Source: an uncultured Porphyromonadaceae bacterium | Lineage (GTDB): Bacteria > Bacteroidota > Bacteroidia > Bacteroidales > Muribaculaceae | Length of the DNA stretch: 38,161 nucleotides | Assembly: GCA_947175295.1 (NCBI GenBank) | Contig: CAMWMK010000028.1 | Span: 1 to 38,161, forward strand | Reading direction: 5' to 3' | Shown: positions 15,564 through 25,036 of the stretch, piece by piece | How the letters are laid out: the number at the start of each line of letters is the position of its first letter | Position numbering within the stretch: the stretch's first letter is position 1 | Position numbers and translations under genes: made by a program | Notes under the pieces: generated by a model | What the model was told of the DNA's origin: nothing | The model's database searches: none | What the model saw: only the letters and a program-made list of their open reading frames with translations

Positions 15564-17053
15564 TTGCTGTTTTGTTTAAGGTCGCTTGTCTGCATCGCCT
15601 TCATGGGGAAGGGGAAGGTGAGCAGTGATGATTCAGGGCTGAGAGTATACGTCTTTCCGTCGAATTCCTTGGTGAGGGTCTCGTTGAATTCGGTGCAGAA
15701 GCGTCGCATGTCGAAGAAGCCGTTGCATGTGAAGAAGAGCTCGCGCTTGCGTTCCTCGCGCACCATGCGCAGCGCCTCGGCGGCGTCCGTCGCGTTGAGG
15801 CGCACATAGCGCGAAGCGATGATCCTCTTGGAGCGGAGCTGATCGAGATAGTCCATGGCCTTGGCTATGTCGGCGGAAGTGCCTTTGCGGGCGTAGCACT
15901 CGGCGAGCATGAGGTAGACTTCCGAAAGCTTCATGCCCGAAGGGTTCCACTTGATGCCGTTGCTGTAGAACTCGCGGTGTCCTTCGGGAGCGGTCTCGTG
16001 GGTGCGGCGGTAGCGTATGCAGTAGAGTTCGCGCAGGTCGGCTTCCGGCTCGAAGAGGTCGAGCACATCCTTGGTGACATACATCGGGAAGGGATCGGTG
16101 TAGGTCAGGCCGAACTGATAGAGGAGGTTGTCGGGAGCGTCGTAGGGGCGCGTCACGCCGTTTTTCCAGATGTTCTCGATCTGGTCGTTGACTCCCATAT
16201 ACATAGGGTCGTCGATGGCGCGGTCGGTGCCGTAGGCTCGGATGAAAGTGGGAGCATACTTATTATATTCCACATTCATGTCCCAGAGCTCATGCTTTCC
16301 CTCGGGAGCTTCGGCCAGTGCGGCCTCGCAGGCACTGATGCACTCGTCGATCTCCAGCTTGAAGAGATGCACCTTTGCCTTGAGCGCGTAGCCGAACGTG
16401 CGGTCCGGGCGGAAAGCGTTGACGGCAATGTGCGGGAGGTCGGCTATGGCCTCGTCGATGTCCTGCTGTATGAAGCGGTAGGTGTAGCCTACGCTCTGCT
16501 GCACCCCCTTCTCCTCGATGCTCTCAAACATCTTCTCGCGCACTATAATGCCGTCGGTCTGATCGGCAGTGGCTGCGGTGTATGGCTTTGCGTAGGTGTT
16601 GACGAGGAAGAAGTAGTTGTAGGCCCTCATGATCCTGGCCTGCGCCATGGCAAGGGCCTTCTCCTCATCCGGGCCTTCGGCCTTGTGGACGTTGCTGATG
16701 ATGATGTTGTAGTTGGTGATTCGGTTGTAGCAGGCGTTGTAGAGATAGTCGTCTACCGTGATGGCGGCGCGGTCGTAGGTGTCGTCCCAGAGGAATGCCG
16801 CCGAGCGCAGGGGGATGGTGTAGTTCTTGAGTTCCTCGGTCTTGTTCCAGGAAGCCTCGTTGCAGACGTTGAGGCTGTATGAATGGTCGTAGTTGGGCGT
16901 GATGTCTTCGATCAGTCCGAGATAGTCCTGGGTAGATACGAGTAGGGCCTCGCCCTTTGGCTCGAGGTCGAGATAGCTGTCGCAGGAGGCGGCTCCGATG
17001 GAGAGGAGCGCGCCGGCCGCGAGGGAAGGTATATGCTTGAATATTCTGTTCAT
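15560..17053 (-). CDS. SusD/RagB-family outer-membrane lipoprotein
   Basis: A 497-residue surface lipoprotein forming the lid of a SusC channel and binding the incoming nutrient. The signal peptide ends at Cys24 (GAASCDSYLDLEP), a typical SusD start. The helical TPR-like core includes AQARIMRAYNYFFLVNTY and MLAECYARKG. The C-terminal region has RKRELFFTCNGFFDMRRF, matching the usual RxxELxxEG.RxxDLxR block near the end of SusD proteins. It follows susC by 14 bases and overlaps the TlpA-like gene by 4 bases. The ligand cannot be told from sequence; see the neighbouring protease for a peptide hypothesis. Confidence 0.95.
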   Translation of the reverse strand: MNRIFKHIPSLAAGALLSIGAASCDSYLDLEPKGEALLVSTQDYLGLIEDITPNYDHSYSLNVCNEASWNKTEELKNYTIPLRSAAFLWDDTYDRAAITVDDYLYNACYNRITNYNIIISNVHKAEGPDEEKALAMAQARIMRAYNYFFLVNTYAKPYTAATADQTDGIIVREKMFESIEEKGVQQSVGYTYRFIQQDIDEAIADLPHIAVNAFRPDRTFGYALKAKVHLFKLEIDECISACEAALAEAPEGKHELWDMNVEYNKYAPTFIRAYGTDRAIDDPMYMGVNDQIENIWKNGVTRPYDAPDNLLYQFGLTYTDPFPMYVTKDVLDLFEPEADLRELYCIRYRRTHETAPEGHREFYSNGIKWNPSGMKLSEVYLMLAECYARKGTSADIAKAMDYLDQLRSKRIIASRYVRLNATDAAEALRMVREERKRELFFTCNGFFDMRRFCTEFNETLTKEFDGKTYTLSPESSLLTFPFPMKAMQTSDLKQNSK

Positions 17054-17067
17054 GTCTGAGTCGAGGA

Positions 17068-20000
17068 TTAAAGGTTGAAGTTAAGGCCGAAGGTATAGGT
17101 GGGTTTCTGCTGGTCGAGGCGCAGGCCTGAGTTGGCGCTGAAGGCCTCGGGGTCGATGCCGTGGCGGTTGGCGGCCCAGTAGCAAAGGTTGTCGATCTGG
17201 AATCTTACCTGCGCGCTCTTGAAGACGCGGGTCTTCTTGAGGAGGTTGGCGGGGAAGCTGTATGATACCCCGATGTTGCGCAGCTTCACGAAGGAAGCGC
17301 TGGCGGTGTTGACGTCGGCATATTTCCAATGCTCGTTGCGCTCGCCGCTGTCGCCGTGGATGCCCATCACCGGGACAGTGGCTCCGGTGTTGTCGGGAGT
17401 CCATCGGTCGGTGATGGCTTCGTTGACGTTGCCTCCCAGGATCTTGTTGTTGGAGTCGTAGAGGGTGGGCACGTCTACGCGGAGGCTGTGTCCGGCATAG
17501 CAGACGGCCTTTGCATAGACTGAAAGGTCTTTCCAGCGGAAGTCGATGTTGAGTGCGCCGTTCCATTTCGGAGTGAGCTGCCCTACGCATACCACTGCGC
17601 CGATGTTGCGCACGGGGTTGATGGAGACCACCTCGCCGTTCTGGTTGTAGACCGATGGGTTGCCGCTCTCCGTCAGTCCCGCATACTTATATGCGTAGAG
17701 GGAGTTGTAGGCGTCGCCCTGCAGATAGTTGGAGGTGGGATATCGCATCATGGAGAGCGCGTCGGTCGGGCTGTAGTCGATCTTGTCGATCTTATTCTCG
17801 TTGTAGGCCGCGGAGATGGCGGTTGAGAAGTCGATGTCGCGGGTGCGTATCCATGCGTAGCGCACCTGTAGCTCGACGCCGGTGTTGTTCATCGCGCCGT
17901 TGTTGGCGCGTGCCATTCCGTTGAAGCCGAGCGAGGGGTCGATGCTCTTGTTGACGAGGAGGTCGGAGCTGTGCTTGTGGTAGAAGTCGATGCTTCCGGT
18001 CAGCCTGTTGAGCATGCTGAAGTCGATGCCGGCGTTGAATGTGGCCGTCTTCTCCCAGCGCAGCGAGCTGTTGGGGGGAGTGGTCACGATCGTGATCGGG
18101 CTGTTGGTGTTGGGGGAGTTGACGAATGAAGCGAGCAGATAGGGCGACGACGACTGGTCTACCATACCGGTTATGCCGTAGGTGGCGCGGATCTTCAGCA
18201 TGTCGAGCCATACGAACTTCTGCATGAACTGCTCCCGGTTGATGTTCCAGCTTCCGCCTACCGACCATAGCGGGCGGTAGCGGTATTTCGGATCGCTGCC
18301 GAAGAGGTCGGCCTGCTCCACGCGTACGCTTGCATTGACGGCGTAGCGGGCGTCGTAGACGTAGCCGGCGTTGAGGTAGGCCGATACGTAGCGGTGCTTG
18401 ACGTCGGAGAGATAGAGGTTTTCGGCTTTGGTGCGCGAATTGGCGTAGAGCTGTCCGATCACTCCCGTCTGCGAGAGGGTCTTCCAGTCCACCTGGCTGT
18501 AGGTCAGTCGCAGCGCATCGAAGCCGTAGCGCTCTCCGATGTGCGATGTGCTCTTGTCTTCCCTTGCCTCGGCTCCGGCAAGTACTGTCAGGTCGTGGAG
18601 GTCGGCGAAGGTGTTCTTGTAGTTGAGCTGCGCGCGGAGGTTGTAGTTGTCGTAGCTCGTGTCGCGGAACACCTGGCGTCCGCCGAGCGGTATGTTGTAG
18701 TCGAATCCTCCCCTTGAGTTGGTGGAAGCGAACTCATTGATCATCGAGCGCATGAGGTAGGAGTCGGCTTCGTCATACTGCGAGTCGTTGACCTTGCGCT
18801 TCTCATACTGCGCCTTGAGCTCGAGCTCGAGTCCGGGCACGGGAGTGATGTCGAAATTGGCCTGGAGGAAATACTTCATGTAGAGGTCGTCGCTCTTGAG
18901 CTTGTTGCGGCCCGACTCCTCGATGGCGTTGTAGCCCATATACTGGAGTCCGTCGGTGGCGTTGATCTTCTCGGCGAGCACCTGGTTGTAGGGATAGCGG
19001 TAGGAGAGGCCACCGTCAGCGTCGAAGAGGGTGTCGTAGGGCATAGCGTCGGTGGCTCCCAGTCCGTTGGCCTGAGTGTAGGCTGTCTTCTGCAGCCTGA
19101 TGTTGGCTCCGATCATGAGGCGCAGCCAGTTGGTGGCCTTGATGTCGTTGCGGGTATAGAAGGAGAACCGGTTGTCGCGGTCGAATTTGGTGTGGAGTCC
19201 GATCTTCTCGTAGCGGAATGCTCCGTAGAATCCGTAGCGGTCGCTTCCGGCGGTGAGCGAGATGTTGTAGTCTTGCGTGAGGCTGTTCTGCATCAGGCTC
19301 TTCTGATATTCCTTGCGGTAGTCGAGGGTGCGCAGCGCGTCGAGCGAGGAGTTGAGCTCGCTTTCCGAGATAGCTCCCTTCGCCATATTGTAGTAGAGCA
19401 TGTCCACACCCGACATATACGATGCGTTGGTCTTGCTGGCCTTATTGTTGAAGTAGGCGAGTGGATTCTTGATGTAGTCGGGGTTGCTGAGCAGCATGTC
19501 GCGTTCGAGGTCGATGATGTCGGAAGTCGACGCGTAGTGCTGGTAGTCGAGCGAGGGAAGGGGGTTGTAGTAGTAGCCGAGCGCTACGTTGGCCTGGAGC
19601 TTGTCGGAGCCTTTCTTGGTGGTGACTACGATCACTCCGTTGGAGGCGTAGACGCCGTAGAGCGATGTGGCTGCCGCGTCCTTGAGCACTGTGACGTTCT
19701 CGATGATGTTGGGATTGAGGTCGTTGAGGCTCATGCCGGTGGCCGGCTGTCCGTCTACGACGAGCAGCGGGGTGCTGGAGATGGAGAGCGATGAATTGCC
19801 TCGGATGCTCATCTGGTTGCCGTAGACGGAAAGGCCCGGGGCGATGCCCTCGAGCTTCGAGCTGAGGTCGGCAGACTGTATCTTGTCGAGCTTGTCGGCG
19901 TTGATGACGACGGCCGCTCCCGTGTTGCGTTCGCGTGAGATGGTCTGGAAGCCCGACACTATCACTTCGCTGAGCATGTCGGAGCTCTCCTCGAGCACTA

Positions 20001-20346
20001 CGTTGCAGGTGGAGCCGGTAGTGGTCTTCACCTCCTTGGTCTGCATGCCGACATAGCTCACCACGAGGGTCACTTCGCCCGGAGATACGAGGGCGATCTC
20101 AAAGTCGCCGTCGATTCCGGTGCTTGTTCCGGTCTTGGTGTTCTTCACGAAAATGGTGGCTCCGGGGAGTCCTTCGCCTGAAGTGTCGGTCACTATGCCC
20201 TTCACCGTGTAGGAGTGGGAGGGAGAGGCCGGAGCCGCGAGCGGGGTCGCGGCATCCGCGGCCATAGCTGTCGCGGCCGGGAATGCGAGGAGGCAGAGGG
20301 CGGCGCCCTTTAGGGTCAGATTGATTATCTTATTCATCGTTTTCAT
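17068..20346 (-). CDS. SusC/RagA-family TonB-dependent outer-membrane transporter
   Basis: A 1092-residue outer-membrane channel. It starts with a signal peptide (cleavage near AMAAD, about residue 29), then a carboxypeptidase-regulatory-like beta domain (about 45-120, with VKGIVTDTSGEGLPGATI). A TonB plug follows (about 125-240, including TPLLVVDGQPATG and YGVYASNGVIVVTTKKG), then a 22-strand barrel ending in YTFGLNFNL with a terminal aromatic/hydrophobic strand. Two in-frame Met codons (20346 and 20337) are possible starts. It heads susC-susD-tlpA. Only 102 bases separate it from the C10 protease gene upstream on the same strand, with a weak hairpin between, so some cotranscription is possible. 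Confidence 0.96.
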   Translation of the reverse strand: MKTMNKIINLTLKGAALCLLAFPAATAMAADAATPLAAPASPSHSYTVKGIVTDTSGEGLPGATIFVKNTKTGTSTGIDGDFEIALVSPGEVTLVVSYVGMQTKEVKTTTGSTCNVVLEESSDMLSEVIVSGFQTISRERNTGAAVVINADKLDKIQSADLSSKLEGIAPGLSVYGNQMSIRGNSSLSISSTPLLVVDGQPATGMSLNDLNPNIIENVTVLKDAAATSLYGVYASNGVIVVTTKKGSDKLQANVALGYYYNPLPSLDYQHYASTSDIIDLERDMLLSNPDYIKNPLAYFNNKASKTNASYMSGVDMLYYNMAKGAISESELNSSLDALRTLDYRKEYQKSLMQNSLTQDYNISLTAGSDRYGFYGAFRYEKIGLHTKFDRDNRFSFYTRNDIKATNWLRLMIGANIRLQKTAYTQANGLGATDAMPYDTLFDADGGLSYRYPYNQVLAEKINATDGLQYMGYNAIEESGRNKLKSDDLYMKYFLQANFDITPVPGLELELKAQYEKRKVNDSQYDEADSYLMRSMINEFASTNSRGGFDYNIPLGGRQVFRDTSYDNYNLRAQLNYKNTFADLHDLTVLAGAEAREDKSTSHIGERYGFDALRLTYSQVDWKTLSQTGVIGQLYANSRTKAENLYLSDVKHRYVSAYLNAGYVYDARYAVNASVRVEQADLFGSDPKYRYRPLWSVGGSWNINREQFMQKFVWLDMLKIRATYGITGMVDQSSSPYLLASFVNSPNTNSPITIVTTPPNSSLRWEKTATFNAGIDFSMLNRLTGSIDFYHKHSSDLLVNKSIDPSLGFNGMARANNGAMNNTGVELQVRYAWIRTRDIDFSTAISAAYNENKIDKIDYSPTDALSMMRYPTSNYLQGDAYNSLYAYKYAGLTESGNPSVYNQNGEVVSINPVRNIGAVVCVGQLTPKWNGALNIDFRWKDLSVYAKAVCYAGHSLRVDVPTLYDSNNKILGGNVNEAITDRWTPDNTGATVPVMGIHGDSGERNEHWKYADVNTASASFVKLRNIGVSYSFPANLLKKTRVFKSAQVRFQIDNLCYWAANRHGIDPEAFSANSGLRLDQQKPTYTFGLNFNL

Positions 20347-20378
20347 CGTTTTCGTTTTAGGTGTTTATGGCGGCTTCG

Positions 20379-20393
20379 GTGCCCCTTGGGCAC
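20379..20393 (-). terminator. Weak hairpin between the C10 protease and susC genes
   Basis: gtgccc-ctt-gggcac, a 6-bp stem 56 bases past the protease stop codon. No U tract; low confidence as a stop. Confidence 0.35.
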
Positions 20394-20448
20394 TGAACTG
20401 AACCGAAAGTACATTCGGGAGAGTTGTTGCTGGCGTCGGCTGGGGCTG

Positions 20449-22878
20449 TCAGAGCCTGAGCTTCCGGGTGGCTGTCTGTCCGCTCTCGGTAGTGATGCGG
20501 AGTATGTAGATGCCTGCGGGGAGGCCGGAGGCCGGGATTTCGGCCTGCGTGCCGTTGGGCCTGATTTCTGCTGCGAGGCGCCCGGCGGTGTCGTAGAGCG
20601 CGCAGGAGGCGAGGGCTTCCGGAGAGGAGACCGTGATGTCGCCTGCTGTCGAGACTAGGATGCCGTCGGCCTTGATGGCGCTCACGGAGGAGATGTCGGC
20701 GGTGACCACGAGCGGATATTCGGCTATGACCACCGGTTTCTCATCGGGGATGATGAAGCTGACCTGATAGGAGGCCCGCTTGAGGGTGAGGTCTGAGCAG
20801 TCGAAGGTGAATGTCGATGTAGCCGAGGAGGAAAGGGCCATTTCGGATTCAGGCAGGCGGGCTATGACGGTGCCGTTCTGTGCGATCTCCACCGCTACGG
20901 GAGCCGACCAGTCGAGTGCGAGGCGGTTGGTGGCTTTCACTTCGAAATAAGGCTTCTCGGGATTCATTATGAAATAGGAGCCTTCAGTCGGGAAAATCAG
21001 CAGCCCTTCCACCAATACCGTGACCGGCTCCGCCAGTGGGATGATGTTGTCGGCTGCGGGAGTGCTGCTGTAGGTGTAGAAGGGCACCAGGGAGTATTCA
21101 CCCGGTTCGATGCCGCCGAACCATGTGTCGATCTTCACGGCCGTCTCGTCGGCGGCGGGGCACACCACTGGATTGAAGAAGGTCTTCACGCAGTTGCCGT
21201 CGGCGTCCATGAATGCCACTCCGGCATATGCCTCCAGGCGCAGCGCGCCGGTGTTGCCAAGGCCGAAGCTCATCTCTACGTTGGAGCCGTCGTAGAGCCT
21301 TGAGTGGCTGAGCGGCTGCGTCAGCTCCGGCCTGATGTCGGGATAGATGGCGCTCATGGCCACTTGGTCGCCTTCCACTTTCAGGGTGCAGAGCGACGGG
21401 GCTCCGGCTGTGGAAGAGGCTATGGGCTGCCATTCCGAGTCGGCGGAGGTGCGGTAGAAGAAGCCTATGCGGTAGGTGCCGTCGGAGAGGGATGCGCCGG
21501 AAAGGTATAGCTGCACGGCGGTGTAGTTCTGGCTGGCGAGGTTACTGATGTTCACGTCGGATATCGGAGTCATCCCGTCGGAGTCGACTATCGCCGCGCA
21601 TACCTCGCCGCTGAAGGGCTTCAGTCCCTTGTTGAAGGAATAGAAGAAAAGCATGGCTCCCGAAAGGGGCGACGTGACGGTGTCCACGTCTGTAGCGATG
21701 TAGAACTGCGATGCGTCTCTGAAATAAAGCTTGTCGATGTTGAGGAGGGCCTTTTCCTGCGCGTGCAGACCGGGAGTGCCCTTGGGGGCTATGTTGCAGA
21801 GGATGGTCTGGGAGAATGAGTATCCGCTGTCGGAGCCTCCGGTCGACTGGTTGGGGGGCGTGAGGGCGGAAAGGGAGTAATATCCGTCGCTGAGTCCGCT
21901 CCATCCCCAGTTTATGTGGAAGAAGCCCTGTCCGTCGTAGCCGTCGCATACGAAGGAGTGCCCCATCGAGGGGTTGCGTCCGCCGTAGAGCACGGGGCGT
22001 CCGGCCTGGAGTTCGGAAGTGATGAGGAATATCCACTCATCGTCGGAGACAAGGGCACGCTCGTAGTAGCTCATTTCGGGGCTATAGCCGAAATAATCGA
22101 TGAGCGCGAGGCCTGCGTTGTAGTTGTGGGCCATGCTGGTGCCGGAGCTGAACTTCATCTGCGAGCCGTGGGCCACGGCATTCATGAGCGATGCGATGGC
22201 ATCGCACTCCTCTTCAGAGGAAGATTCGGAATAAGTGTCGGTGATGTTGGCCCAGTCGATTGGAGCCATCGCGGAGAAGTCGAAAGAGTGCGTGATCCCT
22301 TGCGCGGCGTCTTCATATTCGATGCGGCCTTCGGGGCGCACGGGATACTTATGATAGTCCATTATCTGGGCGGCGGCAGTGGCCACACAGCCTACCACAG
22401 TGCGGCGTCCGGTGATGTTGTCGATCGGACACTGACGGTTGTAGGGGTCTTTCTGGTCCCAGCGGCAGGAGAGCAGCGGCTCAACCGAGAAAGCCGGATA
22501 TGATATCGCCTTTTGGGCGGGGTTTTCGGGAAGATAGTTGATGGCTTCGGCATGGGCTTCGAGCCATGCCACGCATGCCTCCGGCATTGTCTCCGGGGAG
22601 ATGTGGCCTTCGAAGGAGTAGCCGATCACGGAGGAAAGTCGGTCGTCGCCGGCTGTGATTATGAATCCTTCGTCGTCGCCGATGTTGAAAATATAATAGG
22701 GAGCATCGCCCTCTAAGGAACGTGTGCTTGCCGCAGGAGTGATTTCCTTCGTCTTGATGCCGCGTGCTTTCAGGAAGTCTCCGGCTATGCCGAAAGCATC
22801 GGCAGGGGAGATAGGAGTAGCGTTAAGGCCTGATATCAGGCTGGTTATAAACAGTGCTGATAGAGCTATACGTTTCAT
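20449..22878 (-). CDS. Secreted C10 cysteine protease (streptopain-like) with T9SS sorting domain
   Basis: An 809-residue extracellular protease. After a signal peptide (about 1-20) comes a Spi-like propeptide (about 25-130). The C10 catalytic domain follows, with Cys164 in RRTVVGCVATAAAQIMDY and His307 in MGHSFVCDGYDGQGFFHINWGWSG. Beta-sandwich repeats occupy about 370-720, and the last 80 residues form a type A T9SS sorting domain (LYDTAGRLAAEI, then GLPAGIYILRI and a basic end, TRKLRL). In this family the propeptide is removed on activation and the enzyme cleaves proteins outside the cell. It lies directly upstream of a SusCD-TlpA operon and downstream of another T9SS cargo gene, consistent with a protein-degrading and peptide-uptake locus. 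Confidence 0.93.
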   Translation of the reverse strand: MKRIALSALFITSLISGLNATPISPADAFGIAGDFLKARGIKTKEITPAASTRSLEGDAPYYIFNIGDDEGFIITAGDDRLSSVIGYSFEGHISPETMPEACVAWLEAHAEAINYLPENPAQKAISYPAFSVEPLLSCRWDQKDPYNRQCPIDNITGRRTVVGCVATAAAQIMDYHKYPVRPEGRIEYEDAAQGITHSFDFSAMAPIDWANITDTYSESSSEEECDAIASLMNAVAHGSQMKFSSGTSMAHNYNAGLALIDYFGYSPEMSYYERALVSDDEWIFLITSELQAGRPVLYGGRNPSMGHSFVCDGYDGQGFFHINWGWSGLSDGYYSLSALTPPNQSTGGSDSGYSFSQTILCNIAPKGTPGLHAQEKALLNIDKLYFRDASQFYIATDVDTVTSPLSGAMLFFYSFNKGLKPFSGEVCAAIVDSDGMTPISDVNISNLASQNYTAVQLYLSGASLSDGTYRIGFFYRTSADSEWQPIASSTAGAPSLCTLKVEGDQVAMSAIYPDIRPELTQPLSHSRLYDGSNVEMSFGLGNTGALRLEAYAGVAFMDADGNCVKTFFNPVVCPAADETAVKIDTWFGGIEPGEYSLVPFYTYSSTPAADNIIPLAEPVTVLVEGLLIFPTEGSYFIMNPEKPYFEVKATNRLALDWSAPVAVEIAQNGTVIARLPESEMALSSSATSTFTFDCSDLTLKRASYQVSFIIPDEKPVVIAEYPLVVTADISSVSAIKADGILVSTAGDITVSSPEALASCALYDTAGRLAAEIRPNGTQAEIPASGLPAGIYILRITTESGQTATRKLRL

Positions 22879-22944
22879 TATTTCTATGGATTATGGAAAG
22901 GGGAGAGAATGGAGGAGAGTTGAGGAGTGTGGAGTGAGAAGAAA

Positions 22945-22978
22945 GAGGGAAGACAGTCGTTGCGCGGCGTCTTCCCTC
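22945..22978 (-). terminator. Terminator after the T9SS-sorted protein gene
   Basis: A 10-bp perfect stem (22945-22954 with 22969-22978), followed on the minus strand by a pyrimidine-rich CTTTCTTCTC tail, 32 bases past the stop codon. Confidence 0.65.
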
Positions 22979-23009
22979 CGGTGTGCGGTATAGAGCAGTG
23001 GAGTTCAGA

Positions 23010-24362
23010 TTACTTCACCACTACCTTTACGGTTTCGGAGTTGCCCTTGCCGTAGACGACTACAGCGTAAGCACCTGGAGCCACGTCGAGGCCCATGTTG
23101 AATTCGGAAGAGCCCTGGGGAGCGGCAGCCTCAGCCACTTTGCGGGCTGACATATCGTAGACGGCCACTTTAGCACCGGATGCGAGGAGAACGCTCTTGA
23201 CATTGAGTACGCCGCCGGCTACGGAAGCCACGATGGCCTGATCGTCTTCGGCCACACCTGCTACAGAAGCAGTGTTGCCTTTCTCCACAAGGAGGTAGGG
23301 AGCGTTGGCAAGGCCTTCGCCGATGATGCCGAACGCATCAGACTGAACGGCTACGATTTCGCCGGCCTTAAGGTCGACGACTACAGCGGCATCATCTTCG
23401 CCCACAGTCGCGGTCTTGATGTCAGTCCAGTCGCATTCAGACTTAAACTCGTTGTTCGGATCGGTCAGGACCACCTTGCCTACATTGAGGATGGTGCCTT
23501 TCGCGCCGTGGTTCTTGAAAGTATAAGTGCCGTCTTCGGGCACACGGAAGAACTTGTCGACAGTGTAGTATGCGTCGGGATAAGTTGTCTTCTGGTCAAG
23601 CTGGAGAGCCTGGCCGCGGAGGAGGTTGTTGTTGCAGCTGAGGGCTGTAAACGCATCGAGAGATATGAACGGTGCATTTTCGAATACAGCGTCTTCCGCG
23701 ATAGTAATGCCGATCACGCTCTTTCCAGCCTTTACATGAGGAGCCACAAGAGCATCGCCGATATTGGTGCCCCCCGGGCATTCTATATGGATGGCCTCGA
23801 CTTCAGTGATCTTATCCATAAGGATTTCGGAACCAACAACAGGCTTGATTACGAGGGGTGACGGATAGTTGAAGTCGTAGAGATACCAGGTAGTTCCGGG
23901 AGTGGTCAGGATCGCGGTGTTCTGCTCCTCACGCTTGTCGATGGGGTAGAACTTGTATTTACCCTTGAAGCTTTCGGGGAAGACCATATCGGTTTGGCCG
24001 GAACCCATGCAGAACATGCCGGGCGCCTTGGGAGTGATTTTCACTACATATTCCTGGCCGGGCATAAGGGCATAGGAATCAGTGCCTTCTACCCACTGGA
24101 AAGCCTCGCTGCCGCCGTCGCAGAGATAGACGAAGATCTGGCGCTCGTTGGCCGTAGTAGGAGCGCCCCAGTTGATGGGAGCGGCCTGGTTGTTGGTGAT
24201 TGTGAACCACACCTCGGCAGGTGCGTCGTCAAGGGTGGGGAGGAACCAGCCTCCTACGGGGAACGGCTTGGCTGTCTCGGGAGATGTGCCATACACCTCG
24301 TCGGCCATCGCGGGGAGGGCGATCATGCCCATCGCGAAAAGGGGAAGTAGAAATTTCTTCAT
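23010..24362 (-). CDS. T9SS-sorted secreted protein, function unknown
   Basis: A 450-residue protein with a clear signal peptide (MKKFLLPLFAMGMIALPAMA, cleaved before DEV). Its beta-rich body has no named domain I recognise. The C-terminal 75 residues look like a type A T9SS sorting domain: LLASGAKVAVYDMSARKVAEA, then GLDVAPGAYAVVVYGKG and a final VKVVVK. It should be exported and either anchored at the surface or released. It has its own promoter and a terminator, so it is monocistronic. It lacks the catalytic motifs of proteases or glycosidases, so an adhesin or structural surface role is possible but unproven. Confidence 0.85.
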   Translation of the reverse strand: MKKFLLPLFAMGMIALPAMADEVYGTSPETAKPFPVGGWFLPTLDDAPAEVWFTITNNQAAPINWGAPTTANERQIFVYLCDGGSEAFQWVEGTDSYALMPGQEYVVKITPKAPGMFCMGSGQTDMVFPESFKGKYKFYPIDKREEQNTAILTTPGTTWYLYDFNYPSPLVIKPVVGSEILMDKITEVEAIHIECPGGTNIGDALVAPHVKAGKSVIGITIAEDAVFENAPFISLDAFTALSCNNNLLRGQALQLDQKTTYPDAYYTVDKFFRVPEDGTYTFKNHGAKGTILNVGKVVLTDPNNEFKSECDWTDIKTATVGEDDAAVVVDLKAGEIVAVQSDAFGIIGEGLANAPYLLVEKGNTASVAGVAEDDQAIVASVAGGVLNVKSVLLASGAKVAVYDMSARKVAEAAAPQGSSEFNMGLDVAPGAYAVVVYGKGNSETVKVVVK

Positions 24363-24461
24363 CAGCTGAAAGATTTGTTGTTTATAATTTTGAATTCAAT
24401 TTGCATTAAAGATTCCGAAGCGGTCCGTAGTCTTTTCCCGAAGAGTGCCGGAACCACAATG

Positions 24462-24492
24462 CAAAGATATTATATTTTTTTCAACGATGCAA
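24462..24492 (-). promoter_or_regulatory. Promoter of the T9SS-sorted protein gene
   Basis: On the minus strand, TTG (24490-24492), a 20-base spacer and TATCTTTG (24462-24469) form a full Bacteroidetes promoter. The expected start near 24455 gives a leader of about 93 bases. The region around it (24463-24535) is very A/T-rich. Confidence 0.75.
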
Positions 24493-24598
24493 TATCCGAT
24501 GGCCATTTTTTTATAAAAAAAGCATAAAAAATGTATAGGAATCTATGCCCCAAAAATCTGTGATGGTTTTAAAGTGTTGGCTGCCAGTAGGTGTCGGC

Positions 24599-25030
24599 TT
24601 AGTCTATGGAGTCAGGACTGACGGTGCCGGTGAGGAGCAGGCGTATCTTCGGTTCTGCGGCATTTGAACGCACGATTATGTCGCGGCGGAAGGGTCCGCC
24701 GGAGAGGCCGTGGGAGTTGAGGCGCCCCAGGATGCGGAGAGTGTCGCCGGGGGCTATCGGTTCGCGCGGATATTGGAGGCGCACGCAGTTGCAGGAGGGG
24801 TGCACATAAGTGAGCACAAGGGGGGCGTTGCCGGCGTTCACTCCTATGAAAGAGAAGCTTCTGTCGGCATCCGAGCCATGTATGTCGCCGAGTTTGATCT
24901 CCCTCGTCTCAAACTTAAGTTTCGCCTCGAATCCATCGCCCTCGGGGTCGGCATCCCGCTGCGCCGCGATGATGCCGACAGGGGGCATCGCCAGGCAGGA
25001 TGTGATGATGAGTGTGGTAAGTGTCTTCAT
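24599..25030 (-). CDS. DUF1573 periplasmic protein
   Basis: A 143-residue protein with a signal peptide (cleavage likely after GIIAA, before QRDAD). A single DUF1573 immunoglobulin-like beta domain follows, recognised by FSFIGVNAGNAPLVLTYVHP, the SCNC pair, and a PGDTLRI segment. The domain is widespread in Bacteroidetes envelope proteins and has no firm biochemical role. It is the last gene of the run: its start is 6 bases after the stop of the PurN-dispanin gene, so the two are probably cotranscribed. The two cysteines spaced C-N-C could bind metal or form a disulfide, but this is not established. Confidence 0.85.
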   Translation of the reverse strand: MKTLTTLIITSCLAMPPVGIIAAQRDADPEGDGFEAKLKFETREIKLGDIHGSDADRSFSFIGVNAGNAPLVLTYVHPSCNCVRLQYPREPIAPGDTLRILGRLNSHGLSGGPFRRDIIVRSNAAEPKIRLLLTGTVSPDSID

Positions 25031-25036
25031 ATGAAA

